Shown here in pieces: positions 1 to 6,918 of a DNA stretch of 64,000 nt. Location: positions 428,692-492,691 of the forward strand of contig NZ_FNET01000004.1 of NCBI RefSeq assembly GCF_900100275.1. Direction: 5' to 3'. This stretch comes from Lentzea albidocapillata subsp. violacea. GTDB lineage: Bacteria > Actinomycetota > Actinomycetes > Mycobacteriales > Pseudonocardiaceae. Positions within the stretch are counted from its first letter, which is position 1; every line of letters begins with the position of its first letter. The position numbers and the translations under genes are program-made. The notes below the pieces were generated by a model. That model was given only the letters and a program-made list of their open reading frames with translations, did no database searches and was not told the origin of the DNA.

Positions 1-71
1 GGCGGAGCGTCCAGGACGGCGGCGACCGTCCACAACGAACCCAGTGCGAACGCGAGCAGGACCGTGGTCAT
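1..71 (-). CDS. N-terminus of an unidentified protein (partial)
   Basis: An ATG on the minus strand at 71 opens a frame that runs off the left edge. The 23 visible codons read as a hydrophobic stretch beginning MTTVLLAFALGSLW, which fits a signal peptide or first membrane segment. Nothing more can be said without the rest of the gene. It is divergent from the repeat region that follows, with no other gene between them. Confidence 0.35.
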   Translation of the reverse strand, partial: MTTVLLAFALGSLWTVAAVLDAP

Positions 72-195
72 GACACCACGGTCCTGCCAGGGGCGACCGG
101 TGACAAGTTCCGGCCTGTCGTGAACGGTCCACTCACGCACGGGCTCAACGATGCCCCGGACCGGGCTGGGAGAACGCCCGGCAGCTCTGCGAAGC

Positions 196-291
196 GCACG
201 CGGGGAGCTTTTCGTACTCTCCTACCGCACGCGGAGAGCTTTCGTACTCTCCCACCGCACACGGCGAGCTTTCGTACTCCTACCGCACGCG
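196..291. repeat. Three tandem ~30-bp repeats plus a partial fourth
   Basis: Units begin at about 196, 226 and 256, and a truncated fourth at 284. Each reads roughly CGCACGCGGAGAGC followed by TTTCGTACTCTCCTAC, with a few substitutions and unit lengths of 31, 30 and 28 bp. The repeats lie just downstream of the minus-strand crr gene. The last unit forms the left arm of the hairpin at 273-317, so the array looks like a duplicated terminator arm. No coding function is visible. Confidence 0.8.
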
Positions 292-317
292 AGGGCCCCG
301 CGTGCGGTAGGAGTACG
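273..317 (-). terminator. Perfect 19-bp hairpin after crr
   Basis: The arms 273-291 and 299-317 are exact reverse complements (CGTACTCCTACCGCACGCG and its complement) around a 7-nt loop. The hairpin starts 4 nt after the crr stop codon. There is no T-tract on the minus strand, as is common for actinobacterial terminators. The left arm is also a unit of the adjacent tandem repeat. Confidence 0.7.
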
Positions 318-320
318 GGC

Positions 321-776
321 TCAGCGAGACCAGTCGAACAGGGCGTCGCCCGCCACCACGTCCACGTCGAGAGCCAGGTCGCCGAGCACCTCGGCGGACG
401 CGTCCAGCGCGACCACCGGGCAGATCGGCGCGAACCCGGCCGCCTCGACCTCGGCCGGGTCCCACGTCACGATCTTCTGACCGGCCTGGACCTGCTCGCC
501 CTTGACGACGTGGAGCTCGAAGCCCTCGCCCTTGCGCTTCACGGTGTCGATGCCGAGGTGGACCAGGATGGCCGCCCCGTCACCGTTGGCGACCACGAAC
601 GCGTGCGGGTGCAGCGTGACGACGGTGCCGTCGAGCGGTGACACCACATCGGCCTTCGATCGAACCGGTTCGACGGCCACGCCGGGCCCGACCATCGCCT
701 CGGCGAAGACCTGGTCCGGAACGGCGGAGAGCGCGACCACCCGCCCGGCCACCGGGCTGCCGACGCGGAGGCTCAC
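321..776 (-). CDS. crr: PTS glucose/N-acetylglucosamine-type EIIA component
   Basis: A single-domain EIIA of the glucose superfamily, 151 residues, which would carry phosphate from HPr to EIIB in the cytoplasm. The active-site histidine is His73 in LVHLGIDTV, and the supporting histidine is His58 in HPHAF. The GTG start at 776 overlaps the stop of the upstream EIIB gene in the sequence GTGA, so the two are translationally coupled. EIIA, EIIB and EIIC are three separate proteins here rather than one fused permease, which is common in actinobacteria. Whether the sugar is glucose or N-acetylglucosamine cannot be read from this protein; the DasR-like regulator next door favours N-acetylglucosamine. 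Confidence 0.9.
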   Translation of the reverse strand: MSLRVGSPVAGRVVALSAVPDQVFAEAMVGPGVAVEPVRSKADVVSPLDGTVVTLHPHAFVVANGDGAAILVHLGIDTVKRKGEGFELHVVKGEQVQAGQKIVTWDPAEVEAAGFAPICPVVALDASAEVLGDLALDVDVVAGDALFDWSR

Positions 777-1009
777 AGCAGGTCCTCGATGTCCGACGCG
801 ATGGTGTCCGCCTCGGGTCCGACGACGACCTGGACGACGTTGCCGGAACGCATGACTCCGTGCGCTCCCAACGCCTTCAGCGCCTTCTCGTCCACGACGG
901 AACCGTCTTCGAGCTCGCACCGCAGGCGGGTGATGCAGGGCTCGATCTCGATGATGTTGTCCCGGCCGCCCAGCGCCTCGAGGATCTTCTGAGCCTTCTC
1001 GTCAGCCAC
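773..1009 (-). CDS. PTS EIIB component, glucose/GlcNAc family
   Basis: A 78-residue stand-alone EIIB domain. The phospho-accepting cysteine is Cys25 in the family motif EPCITRLR. It would pass phosphate from the EIIA encoded just downstream to the sugar held by EIIC. The GTG start at 1009 is preceded by AGAGG on the minus strand; longer versions reach into the regulator's promoter and add no conserved sequence. It is divergent from the GntR regulator, with a DasR-type operator in the 111-bp gap, and resembles NagF/PtsB-type subunits in Streptomyces. Confidence 0.9.
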   Translation of the reverse strand: MADEKAQKILEALGGRDNIIEIEPCITRLRCELEDGSVVDEKALKALGAHGVMRSGNVVQVVVGPEADTIASDIEDLL

Positions 1010-1077
1010 GTTCGTACCTCTCGTTCCCGTAACAGCGGTTGACACCCGCTCGGTGCGCGGAGCATTCTCCCGCACCA

Positions 1078-1093
1078 ACTGGTCTAGACCGGA
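1078..1093. promoter_or_regulatory. DasR-type operator (dre site)
   Basis: The sequence ACTGGTCTAGACCGGA matches the Streptomyces dre consensus ACTGGTCTAGACCACT at the first 13 positions and has the perfect core palindrome GGTCTAGACC. It lies 27 bp before the GntR/DasR-like gene and 68 bp before the divergent EIIB gene, so one bound repressor could control both. A possible sigma-70 -35 hexamer, TTGACA, lies at 1039-1044, but its -10 is poor. Confidence 0.75.
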
Positions 1094-1120
1094 AAGTACC
1101 ACTAGCGAGGAGGTGAGCGA

Positions 1121-1876
1121 GTGAACGAGATCGTGGACGGGCCCAAGCCGAAGCACGCACAGCTCCGCGAGATCCTGCGGCGGCTGGCAGAACAGGAGCT
1201 CGCTCCCGGCTCACCGATTCCGTCCGAGCGCGATCTCGCCGAGCGGTACGGAGTCTCTCGCATCACCGTGCGGTCCGCAGTCGGCCAACTGGTCGCCGAC
1301 GGCCTGCTCACGCGGGCCAAGGGACGTGGGACGTTCACCGCCAAGCGGCGCTACGACCTGCAGCTCTTCCTGGCCTCGTTCACCTCGGACATGAAGGCGC
1401 GCGGGGTCGAACCCAGCACCGAGGTGATCAGCTGCGGCCAGGCGGCACCCGGCTCGAAGGCCTCGCTGGGCCTGGAGTCGGACGAGTACGCGTACCGCGT
1501 CGTGCGGCTGCGCAAGGCCGACGGGGCACCGTTGGCGCTCGAAGCCGGCTGGTACAGCCCGCACCTGCTTCCCGAGCTCGACCGCTGCGACCTGACCGGA
1601 TCGATCTACGAGATCATCGCGACCCGGTACGGAATTCAGCTCGACCATGCGCGGCAGACCGTGTGGGCCGAGACCGCCGACGCGGAGACCGCGAAGGCGC
1701 TCGACGTCCGCAAGGGCAGCCCGCTTCTCGTGTTCAGGAGGGTCGCCAGCTCCGACGGGCGGCCCTGTGAAGACGTGACCTCCTGGTACCGGGGCGATCT
1801 CTACCAGGTAACCATGCAACTGGACCGGACCGTCCCGGGTACCGGACCTGACTCCGCCAAGGGAGGAACCCGATGA
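1121..1876 (+). CDS. GntR-family (HutC/DasR-like) transcriptional regulator
   Basis: A 251-residue regulator. The N-terminal winged helix-turn-helix covers about residues 10-75 and contains PSERDLAERYGVSRITVR; a UTRA effector-binding domain covers about 90-240. DasR-type proteins sense glucosamine or N-acetylglucosamine phosphates and repress PTS and chitin genes. A dre-like box directly upstream suggests autoregulation and control of the divergent EIIB-EIIA pair. The GTG start follows GAGGAGG. The stop overlaps the EIIC start as ATGA, so regulator and permease are co-translated. Orthology to DasR itself is inferred from the family and the operator only. Confidence 0.85.
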   Translation: MNEIVDGPKPKHAQLREILRRLAEQELAPGSPIPSERDLAERYGVSRITVRSAVGQLVADGLLTRAKGRGTFTAKRRYDLQLFLASFTSDMKARGVEPSTEVISCGQAAPGSKASLGLESDEYAYRVVRLRKADGAPLALEAGWYSPHLLPELDRCDLTGSIYEIIATRYGIQLDHARQTVWAETADAETAKALDVRKGSPLLVFRRVASSDGRPCEDVTSWYRGDLYQVTMQLDRTVPGTGPDSAKGGTR

Positions 1877-3174
1877 GCACGGACGCCGCAACCGGTGGTC
1901 GTGAGATCAAGGGTCTCGCCACGTTGCAACGCTTCGGTCGCAGCCTCATGCTGCCGATCGCCGTGCTGCCCGCGGCAGGCCTGATGCTCCGCGCCGGTCA
2001 AGACGACATCCTCGGCAAGGACATGCTCGGCTGGAACTCCGTCGCCGCGGTGGTCGGCGCCGCGGGCGACGCGTTGTTCAGCAACCTCGCCCTGCTGTTC
2101 GCCGTCGGCATCGCCGTCGGTTTCGCACGACGTGGTGACGGTTCCACAGCGCTCGCCGGCGTCGTCGGCTACGTCGTGCTGACGAGCGTCTTCAAGGCGA
2201 TGTCGCCGCTGGTCCTCGACCAGCCGACCGACCCGGCCGCCAAGCCCGAGCTGATCAACTACGGGGTCCTCGGCGGTATCGTCGTCGGCCTGTTGACCGC
2301 CTTGCTGTGGCAGAGGTACCACCGCATCAAGCTGCCGCCGTACCTGGCGTTCTTCGGTGGCCGCCGGTTCGTCCCGATCATCGTCGCCGGTGTCATGACG
2401 ATCGTCGGCGTCCTGCTCGGCCTGGTCTACCCGTGGTTCGACGCGGGCCTGACCGCCGTCGGTGAGTGGGTCACGGGCAGCACGGTCATCGGTGCGTTCA
2501 TCTACGGTGTCGTCAACCGCCTGCTGATCCCGCTGGGTCTGCACCACATCGTCAACAACGTCGTGTGGTTCCAGTTCGGCGAGTTCAACGAGAAGACCGG
2601 TGACATCCCGCGCTTCCTGGCGGGCGACCCGACGGCCGGCACGTTCCAGACCGGCTTCTTCCCGATCTTCATGTTCGCGCTGCCCGCCGCCGCCCTGGCG
2701 ATCGTGCACACCGCGAAGCCGAGCCAGCGCAAGATCATCGGCGGCATCATGGGCTCCGCCGCCCTCACCGCGTTCATCACCGGTGTGACGGAGCCGCTCG
2801 AGTTCGCGTTCATGTTCGTGGCGTGGCCGCTGTACCTGATCCACGCGGTGCTGACCGGTACCTCGCTGGCGATCTCGAACGCGCTGGGCGCCCACGACGG
2901 GTTCTCGTTCTCCGCCGGTGCGATCGACTTCATCCTGAACTGGAACATCGCGCAGAAGCCTTGGATGCTCATCATCCTCGGCGTGATCTACGCGGCGATC
3001 TACTACTTCCTGTTCCGATTCGTGATCACCAAGTGGAACCTGAAGACTCCAGGACGCGAAGATGACGAGTCTCCGGAGGCCGACGAGAGCACCGTCGGCA
3101 GCAGTGGCGACACGGCGGTGCGCAGTGGTGACACGGCCGCGCGCGAAAAGCGCCCCAGGAACGACAAGCAGTAA
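1873..3174 (+). CDS. PTS EIIC permease, glucose/N-acetylglucosamine family
   Basis: A 433-residue membrane permease domain without fused EIIB or EIIA. It shows about ten hydrophobic segments and the family-typical stretches GLHHIVNN and GVTEPLEFAFMF, the latter carrying the conserved substrate-site glutamate. The last ~45 residues are a charged, hydrophilic tail with the near-repeat SGDTA and look disordered. ATGA overlap with the regulator upstream and HPr 29 bp downstream indicate one operon. With the divergent EIIB and EIIA it makes a complete EII complex. N-acetylglucosamine is the likelier sugar because of the DasR context, but glucose cannot be excluded. Confidence 0.9.
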   Translation: MSTDAATGGREIKGLATLQRFGRSLMLPIAVLPAAGLMLRAGQDDILGKDMLGWNSVAAVVGAAGDALFSNLALLFAVGIAVGFARRGDGSTALAGVVGYVVLTSVFKAMSPLVLDQPTDPAAKPELINYGVLGGIVVGLLTALLWQRYHRIKLPPYLAFFGGRRFVPIIVAGVMTIVGVLLGLVYPWFDAGLTAVGEWVTGSTVIGAFIYGVVNRLLIPLGLHHIVNNVVWFQFGEFNEKTGDIPRFLAGDPTAGTFQTGFFPIFMFALPAAALAIVHTAKPSQRKIIGGIMGSAALTAFITGVTEPLEFAFMFVAWPLYLIHAVLTGTSLAISNALGAHDGFSFSAGAIDFILNWNIAQKPWMLIILGVIYAAIYYFLFRFVITKWNLKTPGREDDESPEADESTVGSSGDTAVRSGDTAAREKRPRNDKQ

Positions 3175-3185
3175 CTGAACCAGCT

Positions 3186-4160
3186 CTACCGGGAGGAACC
3201 ATCATGGCCGAGCGACGGGTCACCGTGGCCAGCAAGGTCGGACTGCACGCCCGGCCCGCCGCACTGCTGGCGAAGGCCGCCGCCGACCAGCCGGTGACGG
3301 TCAGCATCGCCAAGGACGGCGGCGAAGCCGTTGACGCGGCGAGTGTTCTGGGTCTGATGACCCTGGGCGCCATGCACGGTGACGAGGTGGTGCTCAGCGC
3401 CGACGGGGACGGAGCGGACGCCGCTCTGGACGCCATCGCCGAGCTGATCGCCACCGATCACGACGAGTGATCCCGGTCGTGAGTGGTCTCGATCGCCCCG
3501 ACGGCCGAGACCACTCACGGCCCACCCGAAGTGCAGCACGACACCCGCGGTCACGACGCCGGCCAACGTCGACGGCGTGGCCTGCGGGTAGCTCACGATC
3601 AGCCAGACGCCTCCCACGGCCAGCGCGGGCGGCACGACCAGCCCCGCGGTCCACCTGCGCAGCAACAGGAACGCGAGCGTCGAGACCAGCAGCGCCGCAC
3701 CGAGCGTGTCGCTGAACCGGTGCCAGCCGAGCGACACCGTCTCCGCCGCGACCGCCCCCGCGCCGAACGCCCCCGGCACCGCCACGACCAGCGCGAACCG
3801 CCTGGGCACCGCCATCGTCACCGCGATCACCGACGCCACCGCGGCCGTCGTGTGTCCACTCGGGAAGCTGTTGTGCACCAGGACGGCGTCGTCGTCGAGC
3901 GGCGGCCGCACCAGCACGTAGAGCTTCAGGACCTGCGCTCCCAGCACCGAACCGCCGAGCAGCAGCAACGGCGTGAGCGACTTCCTGCGTGCGAAGAGAA
4001 CCACGAGGACGGCGGCGACGATGATCACCGTGTCCACGTTGGACGCCCACGAGCGTTGGAGTGACAGCTCGGGCAACGCGGCGTTCTCCGCCTTCTGCCC
4101 GAACGACGTCCACACCAGCGCGAAGTACGTGAAGAGAAATCCCAGCATGCTTCCGGCCAT
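3186..4160 (-). CDS. PAP2-family membrane phosphatase with a long antisense extension
   Basis: An integral membrane phosphatase of the PAP2 superfamily. The signature elements are the KLYVLVRPP region, SFPSGHTTAA and SLGWHRFSD, which carry the catalytic histidines; about six hydrophobic segments surround them. The ATG at 4160 is chosen because GGAG precedes it; a start at 4205 has no ribosome binding site. The recognisable domain ends near 3500, but no stop occurs until 3186, so the frame crosses the ptsH terminator and all of ptsH in antisense. The last ~100 residues are probably not conserved. The substrate (lipid phosphate or undecaprenyl pyrophosphate) is unknown. Confidence 0.75.
   Translation of the reverse strand: MAGSMLGFLFTYFALVWTSFGQKAENAALPELSLQRSWASNVDTVIIVAAVLVVLFARRKSLTPLLLLGGSVLGAQVLKLYVLVRPPLDDDAVLVHNSFPSGHTTAAVASVIAVTMAVPRRFALVVAVPGAFGAGAVAAETVSLGWHRFSDTLGAALLVSTLAFLLLRRWTAGLVVPPALAVGGVWLIVSYPQATPSTLAGVVTAGVVLHFGWAVSGLGRRGDRDHSRPGSLVVIGGDQLGDGVQSGVRSVPVGAEHHLVTVHGAQGHQTQNTRRVNGFAAVLGDADRHRLVGGGLRQQCGGPGVQSDLAGHGDPSLGHDGSSR
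3204..3470 (+). CDS. ptsH: Phosphocarrier protein HPr
   Basis: A general PTS phosphocarrier of 88 residues, the normal HPr length. The phosphorylated histidine is His15 in the motif VGLHARPAA. A serine (Ser47, in AASVLGLM) sits where HPr kinase acts in Firmicutes; actinobacteria generally lack that kinase, so its role is unclear. It follows EIIC by 29 bp with GGGAGG as ribosome binding site. The EI gene (ptsI) is not in this window. The whole gene lies antisense inside the frame of the converging PAP2 gene. Confidence 0.95.
   Translation: MAERRVTVASKVGLHARPAALLAKAAADQPVTVSIAKDGGEAVDAASVLGLMTLGAMHGDEVVLSADGDGADAALDAIAELIATDHDE
3478..3519. terminator. 14-bp hairpin after ptsH
   Basis: The arms CGTGAGTGGTCTCG (3478-3491) and CGAGACCACTCACG (3506-3519) are perfectly complementary, with a 14-nt loop. 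The hairpin starts 8 nt after the ptsH stop and is symmetrical, so it could also end transcripts arriving from the PAP2 side. That would cut the PAP2 message before its frame stops. Confidence 0.75.
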
Positions 4161-4249
4161 GGGTTCGACACTCCGCGAGCCGGTCCATGGGAACGTCCAT
4201 GCCATGTCATGGTTCCGCTACAGATCCAGCGCCGGTGCCGTGTCCGGCA

Positions 4250-4255
4250 GATAAT
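4250..4255 (+). promoter_or_regulatory. Candidate -10 element for a leaderless response-regulator mRNA
   Basis: GATAAT lies 8 bp before the GTG at 4263. Transcription would start at or next to that codon, and there is no Shine-Dalgarno sequence nearby. No convincing -35 hexamer was found. Confidence 0.35.
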
Positions 4256-4262
4256 GGATCTC

Positions 4263-4937
4263 GTGGCGATGGTGTTGCTGGTCGAGGACGACCCCTCGGT
4301 GCGTGAAGGACTCGGGCTGGCGTTGCGCCGCCAGGGACACGACGTCCGAGCAGCGGAAACGGGTGAGGAAGGCGTCGAGAAGCTGCGCGAGTCCCGTCCC
4401 GACATCGTTGTCCTCGACATCATGCTGCCGGGCATCGACGGCTTCGAGACGTGCCGGCGGATGCGCACGCACGCCGAGGTGCCGATCATCATGCTCACGG
4501 CGCGCGGCGACGACTTCGACGTGGTCGCGGGCCTGGAGGCCGGCGCGGACGACTACGTGGTCAAGCCCGTGGAACCGCGCGTGCTGGAAGCACGCATCCG
4601 CGCCGTGCTGCGGCGGACCGTCGCCGAGCCGTCGTCGATCGAACGGCACGGCTCGCTGGTGATCGATCGGGCAGGCCTGCAGGTGCTCAAGAACGACGTG
4701 AAGGTCGCGCTGACGCCGACCGAGCTCAAGCTGCTGCTCGAACTGTCGCGCACCCCCGGCCGCGTGCTGACCCGCCAGCAGATCCTCGAGGCCGTCTGGG
4801 AGCACGACTACCTCGGCGACTCCCGGCTGGTCGACGCGTGCGTGCAGCGGTTGCGCGCGAAGATCGAGGACGTGCCCTCCGACCCCGGTCACGTCCACAC
4901 GGTGCGCGGCTTCGGTTACCGCTTCGGCCCACGATGA
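4263..4937 (+). CDS. OmpR/PhoB-family response regulator
   Basis: A DNA-binding response regulator of 224 residues. The receiver domain covers 1-115, with acidic residues Asp9 and Asp10, phosphorylated Asp52 in VVLDIMLPG, and Lys101 in DDYVVKP. The winged-helix domain covers about 130-224 and ends with the typical VRGFGYRFGPR. Starting at GTG 4263 (VAMVLLVEDD) gives the usual family N-terminus; ATG 4254 and ATG 4269 are alternatives. The stop overlaps the histidine kinase start as ATGA, so the two form one two-component system. The stimulus is unknown. Confidence 0.92.
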   Translation: MAMVLLVEDDPSVREGLGLALRRQGHDVRAAETGEEGVEKLRESRPDIVVLDIMLPGIDGFETCRRMRTHAEVPIIMLTARGDDFDVVAGLEAGADDYVVKPVEPRVLEARIRAVLRRTVAEPSSIERHGSLVIDRAGLQVLKNDVKVALTPTELKLLLELSRTPGRVLTRQQILEAVWEHDYLGDSRLVDACVQRLRAKIEDVPSDPGHVHTVRGFGYRFGPR

Positions 4938-6280
4938 GGTCGTTGCTGCGCGGCCTGCGCCCCAGGCTGATGGCCGCGTTCCTGCTGCTGACGGTGCTGG
5001 GCGCGGTGGGGGCCGCGGGGGCCTCCTACGCGACCGCCCGCACGTTGCTGCTGGAGGACGCGCAGGACGGCTTCATGAACCCGCTCGTGCAGGACGTCCG
5101 CGACTACGCGCCCCGGCTGACCGTGCCACCGGCGCAGGAGGATCTGGACGGCTTCGGCTCGTACCTGCGCGGCTCGGCGGTCGTGGTCTACGAGGGCCTG
5201 CGCTCCGCCAGCGGCCCCGACCCGTCGTTCATCCCCGCCGAGATGCGCGAGAGGCTCAGGACGAGCCGGACGACCCTCTGGCAGCGCCGCACGGACCTGA
5301 CCGAGCCGTACGTCGTCGTGGGCATCCCGCTGGTCCGTGCGGACGGCACGCCCACGGGCGTGGAGGTGTGGTCGCTGCTGTACCTGAGGGGCCCGCAGAC
5401 CGCCATCGACAGCTTCTCGACGGCCGCCTGGGTGGGCGTCAGCCTCGTGCTCCCCCTGGCCCTGGGCGTCGCACTGTTCACCGCACGGGGTGTTCTGCGC
5501 CCCGTCCGCCGTCTCGGCGCCGCCGCCCGCGCGCTGGGGTCCGGCCGCCTGGACGCCCGCGTCGACGTACGCGGCTCCGACGAGCTCGCCGACCTGGCCC
5601 GCACGTTCAACCAGGCCGCCGAACAGCTGGAAGCCTCCCAGGCCGCCTCCCGCCGCTTCGTCGCCGACGTGTCGCACGAACTCCGCACACCACTGACGGC
5701 GATGAACGCCGTGACCGCCGTGCTGGACGAGGACGCGGACACGTTGCCGCCCGACACGGCCGTCGCGGCCCGCCTGGTCTCCGCCGAGACCCGCAAGCTG
5801 ACCCGACTGGTCAACGACCTGATGGAGATCTCCCGCTTCGACGAGGGCCGCAACCTCCTCGAACTGGACGACTGGGACATCGGCACGGCGGTCCGCGACA
5901 CCCTGGCCGCCCGCGGCTGGGCCACGTCCGTCGAGGCGTCGCTGCCCGAGGGCGTGGTGGCGCGGGTCGACCGCCGACGCCTGGACGTCATCGTCGCCAA
6001 CCTCGTGGGCAACGCGCTCAAGCACGGCGGCGGCCCGGTGCGCGTGACGGTGCGGCCGGGCGTCATCGAGGTGGCCGACCACGGCCCCGGCATCCCCGCA
6101 GACGCCCTCCCCCACATCTTCGACCGCTTCTACAAGGCAGACACGGCCCGCTCCCGTTCCGAGGGCAGCGGACTGGGATTGGCGATCGCATGGGAGAACG
6201 CACGCCTGCACGGCGGCAGCATCGAAGCGGCCAACGCGCCCTCGGGCGGCGCGGTCTTCACCTTGCGCTTGCCCTCGTGA
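4934..6280 (+). CDS. Membrane sensor histidine kinase
   Basis: The cognate kinase of the response regulator just upstream, 448 residues. Two membrane segments (about 14-34 and 164-184) flank an extracytoplasmic domain of ~125 residues. HAMP follows at about 185-235, the dimerisation domain with phospho-accepting His248 in DVSHELRTPL, and the HATPase domain with NLVGNALKHGG, DHGPGIP and GSGLGLAI. The architecture matches CutS/MprB-like actinobacterial kinases. A lipoprotein gene begins inside its last 30 codons in another frame, so the lipoprotein is probably part of the same signalling unit. Confidence 0.92.
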   Translation: MRSLLRGLRPRLMAAFLLLTVLGAVGAAGASYATARTLLLEDAQDGFMNPLVQDVRDYAPRLTVPPAQEDLDGFGSYLRGSAVVVYEGLRSASGPDPSFIPAEMRERLRTSRTTLWQRRTDLTEPYVVVGIPLVRADGTPTGVEVWSLLYLRGPQTAIDSFSTAAWVGVSLVLPLALGVALFTARGVLRPVRRLGAAARALGSGRLDARVDVRGSDELADLARTFNQAAEQLEASQAASRRFVADVSHELRTPLTAMNAVTAVLDEDADTLPPDTAVAARLVSAETRKLTRLVNDLMEISRFDEGRNLLELDDWDIGTAVRDTLAARGWATSVEASLPEGVVARVDRRRLDVIVANLVGNALKHGGGPVRVTVRPGVIEVADHGPGIPADALPHIFDRFYKADTARSRSEGSGLGLAIAWENARLHGGSIEAANAPSGGAVFTLRLPS

Positions 6281-6672
6281 CCCTCACGGCCTGCGGCATC
6301 CGCCCGACCCCGATCCTCACCGGGGCCGAGGCGCCGACGGTCTCGTCGCACACGCTCACCATCTACCTCGTCACGGCCGCGCACGACGGCCTGGTGCGCC
6401 GCACCCGCGACTACACCGGCGCCGTCGACATCACGACCGCGATGAACCTGCTGCTGGCCGGCCCGAACGACGAGGAGAAGAAACTGGGCCTGGTGACCGA
6501 ACTGCCCGCGACGTCGTCCAAGGCGGTTCCGGTGCTGGACGTGATCGTGATGCCGGAGGACGTCGCGCCACCGAGGACGAAGTGGGCGGTCTTCCAGGTG
6601 CACTGCACGGCCCTGGCGAGCCGCGCGAAGGTGGCCGGCGTGGCACCGGTTTCCGACGAGTACTGCCCCTGA
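6190..6672 (+). CDS. GerMN-domain lipoprotein
   Basis: A 160-residue predicted lipoprotein. An arginine-rich n-region, a hydrophobic core LHLALALVTL and the lipobox LTAC give a plausible signal with lipidation near residue 35. The mature part contains TAMNLLLAGPNDEEKKLG, which resembles the GerMN domain (LLAGPTxxE pattern) of actinobacterial envelope lipoproteins. ATG 6190 needs a 91-nt overlap with the kinase gene; the GTG overlapping the kinase stop would leave only five residues before the cysteine, too short for export. Its placement suggests it modulates the kinase, or is exported under its control. That role is inferred. Confidence 0.7.
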   Translation: MGERTPARRQHRSGQRALGRRGLHLALALVTLTACGIRPTPILTGAEAPTVSSHTLTIYLVTAAHDGLVRRTRDYTGAVDITTAMNLLLAGPNDEEKKLGLVTELPATSSKAVPVLDVIVMPEDVAPPRTKWAVFQVHCTALASRAKVAGVAPVSDEYCP

Positions 6673-6918
6673 TCAGGATCTGTAGAGGCGGGACGCACCG
6701 GCGGCCGTGGTGCCGTAACCGGTCGGCCCACGCGCCCAAGCGCAGCCCCCGGCGGACACACCCGTGCGCCCCCACCCGCCGGCCCTCCCAAGGTGAGGAA
6801 CACCGGCATGCGATGACTCCGGCCGAGTGGCACATCGTCCGCAGCCAAACGAGTCAGGCGTAGGGAACCACACGACCGGCGCACGCCGGTACCGGACAGC
6901 CCAAGATCAAGCCGAAAG
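6673..6918. other. Intergenic region between convergent genes, nothing recognised
   Basis: These 246 bp separate the converging lipoprotein and aroE genes. I looked for cobalamin, c-di-AMP and other riboswitches and for RNase P, SRP and tmRNA signatures and recognised none. A minus-strand frame of 66 codons ends at 6673 with no good start or domain. The run GGCGCACGCCGG could form a short hairpin near 6880. Confidence 0.5.

Noticed and set aside
4451..4933. Upstream extension of the histidine kinase frame into the response regulator gene
   Set aside because: The extension is a shadow of the regulator; ATG 4934 with its ATGA overlap and the following basic-hydrophobic N-terminus is the natural start.
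6673..6873. Minus-strand 66-codon frame ending SRLYRS
   Set aside because: No domain, no good ribosome site, and its stop merely abuts the converging lipoprotein stop; it is most likely a chance frame in GC-rich DNA.
6673..6918. Possible riboswitch or structural RNA (cobalamin, c-di-AMP, RNase P, SRP, tmRNA) between the lipoprotein and aroE genes
   Set aside because: Only isolated short words such as GCCACTCGG resemble these RNAs; none of the required conserved blocks occur together.
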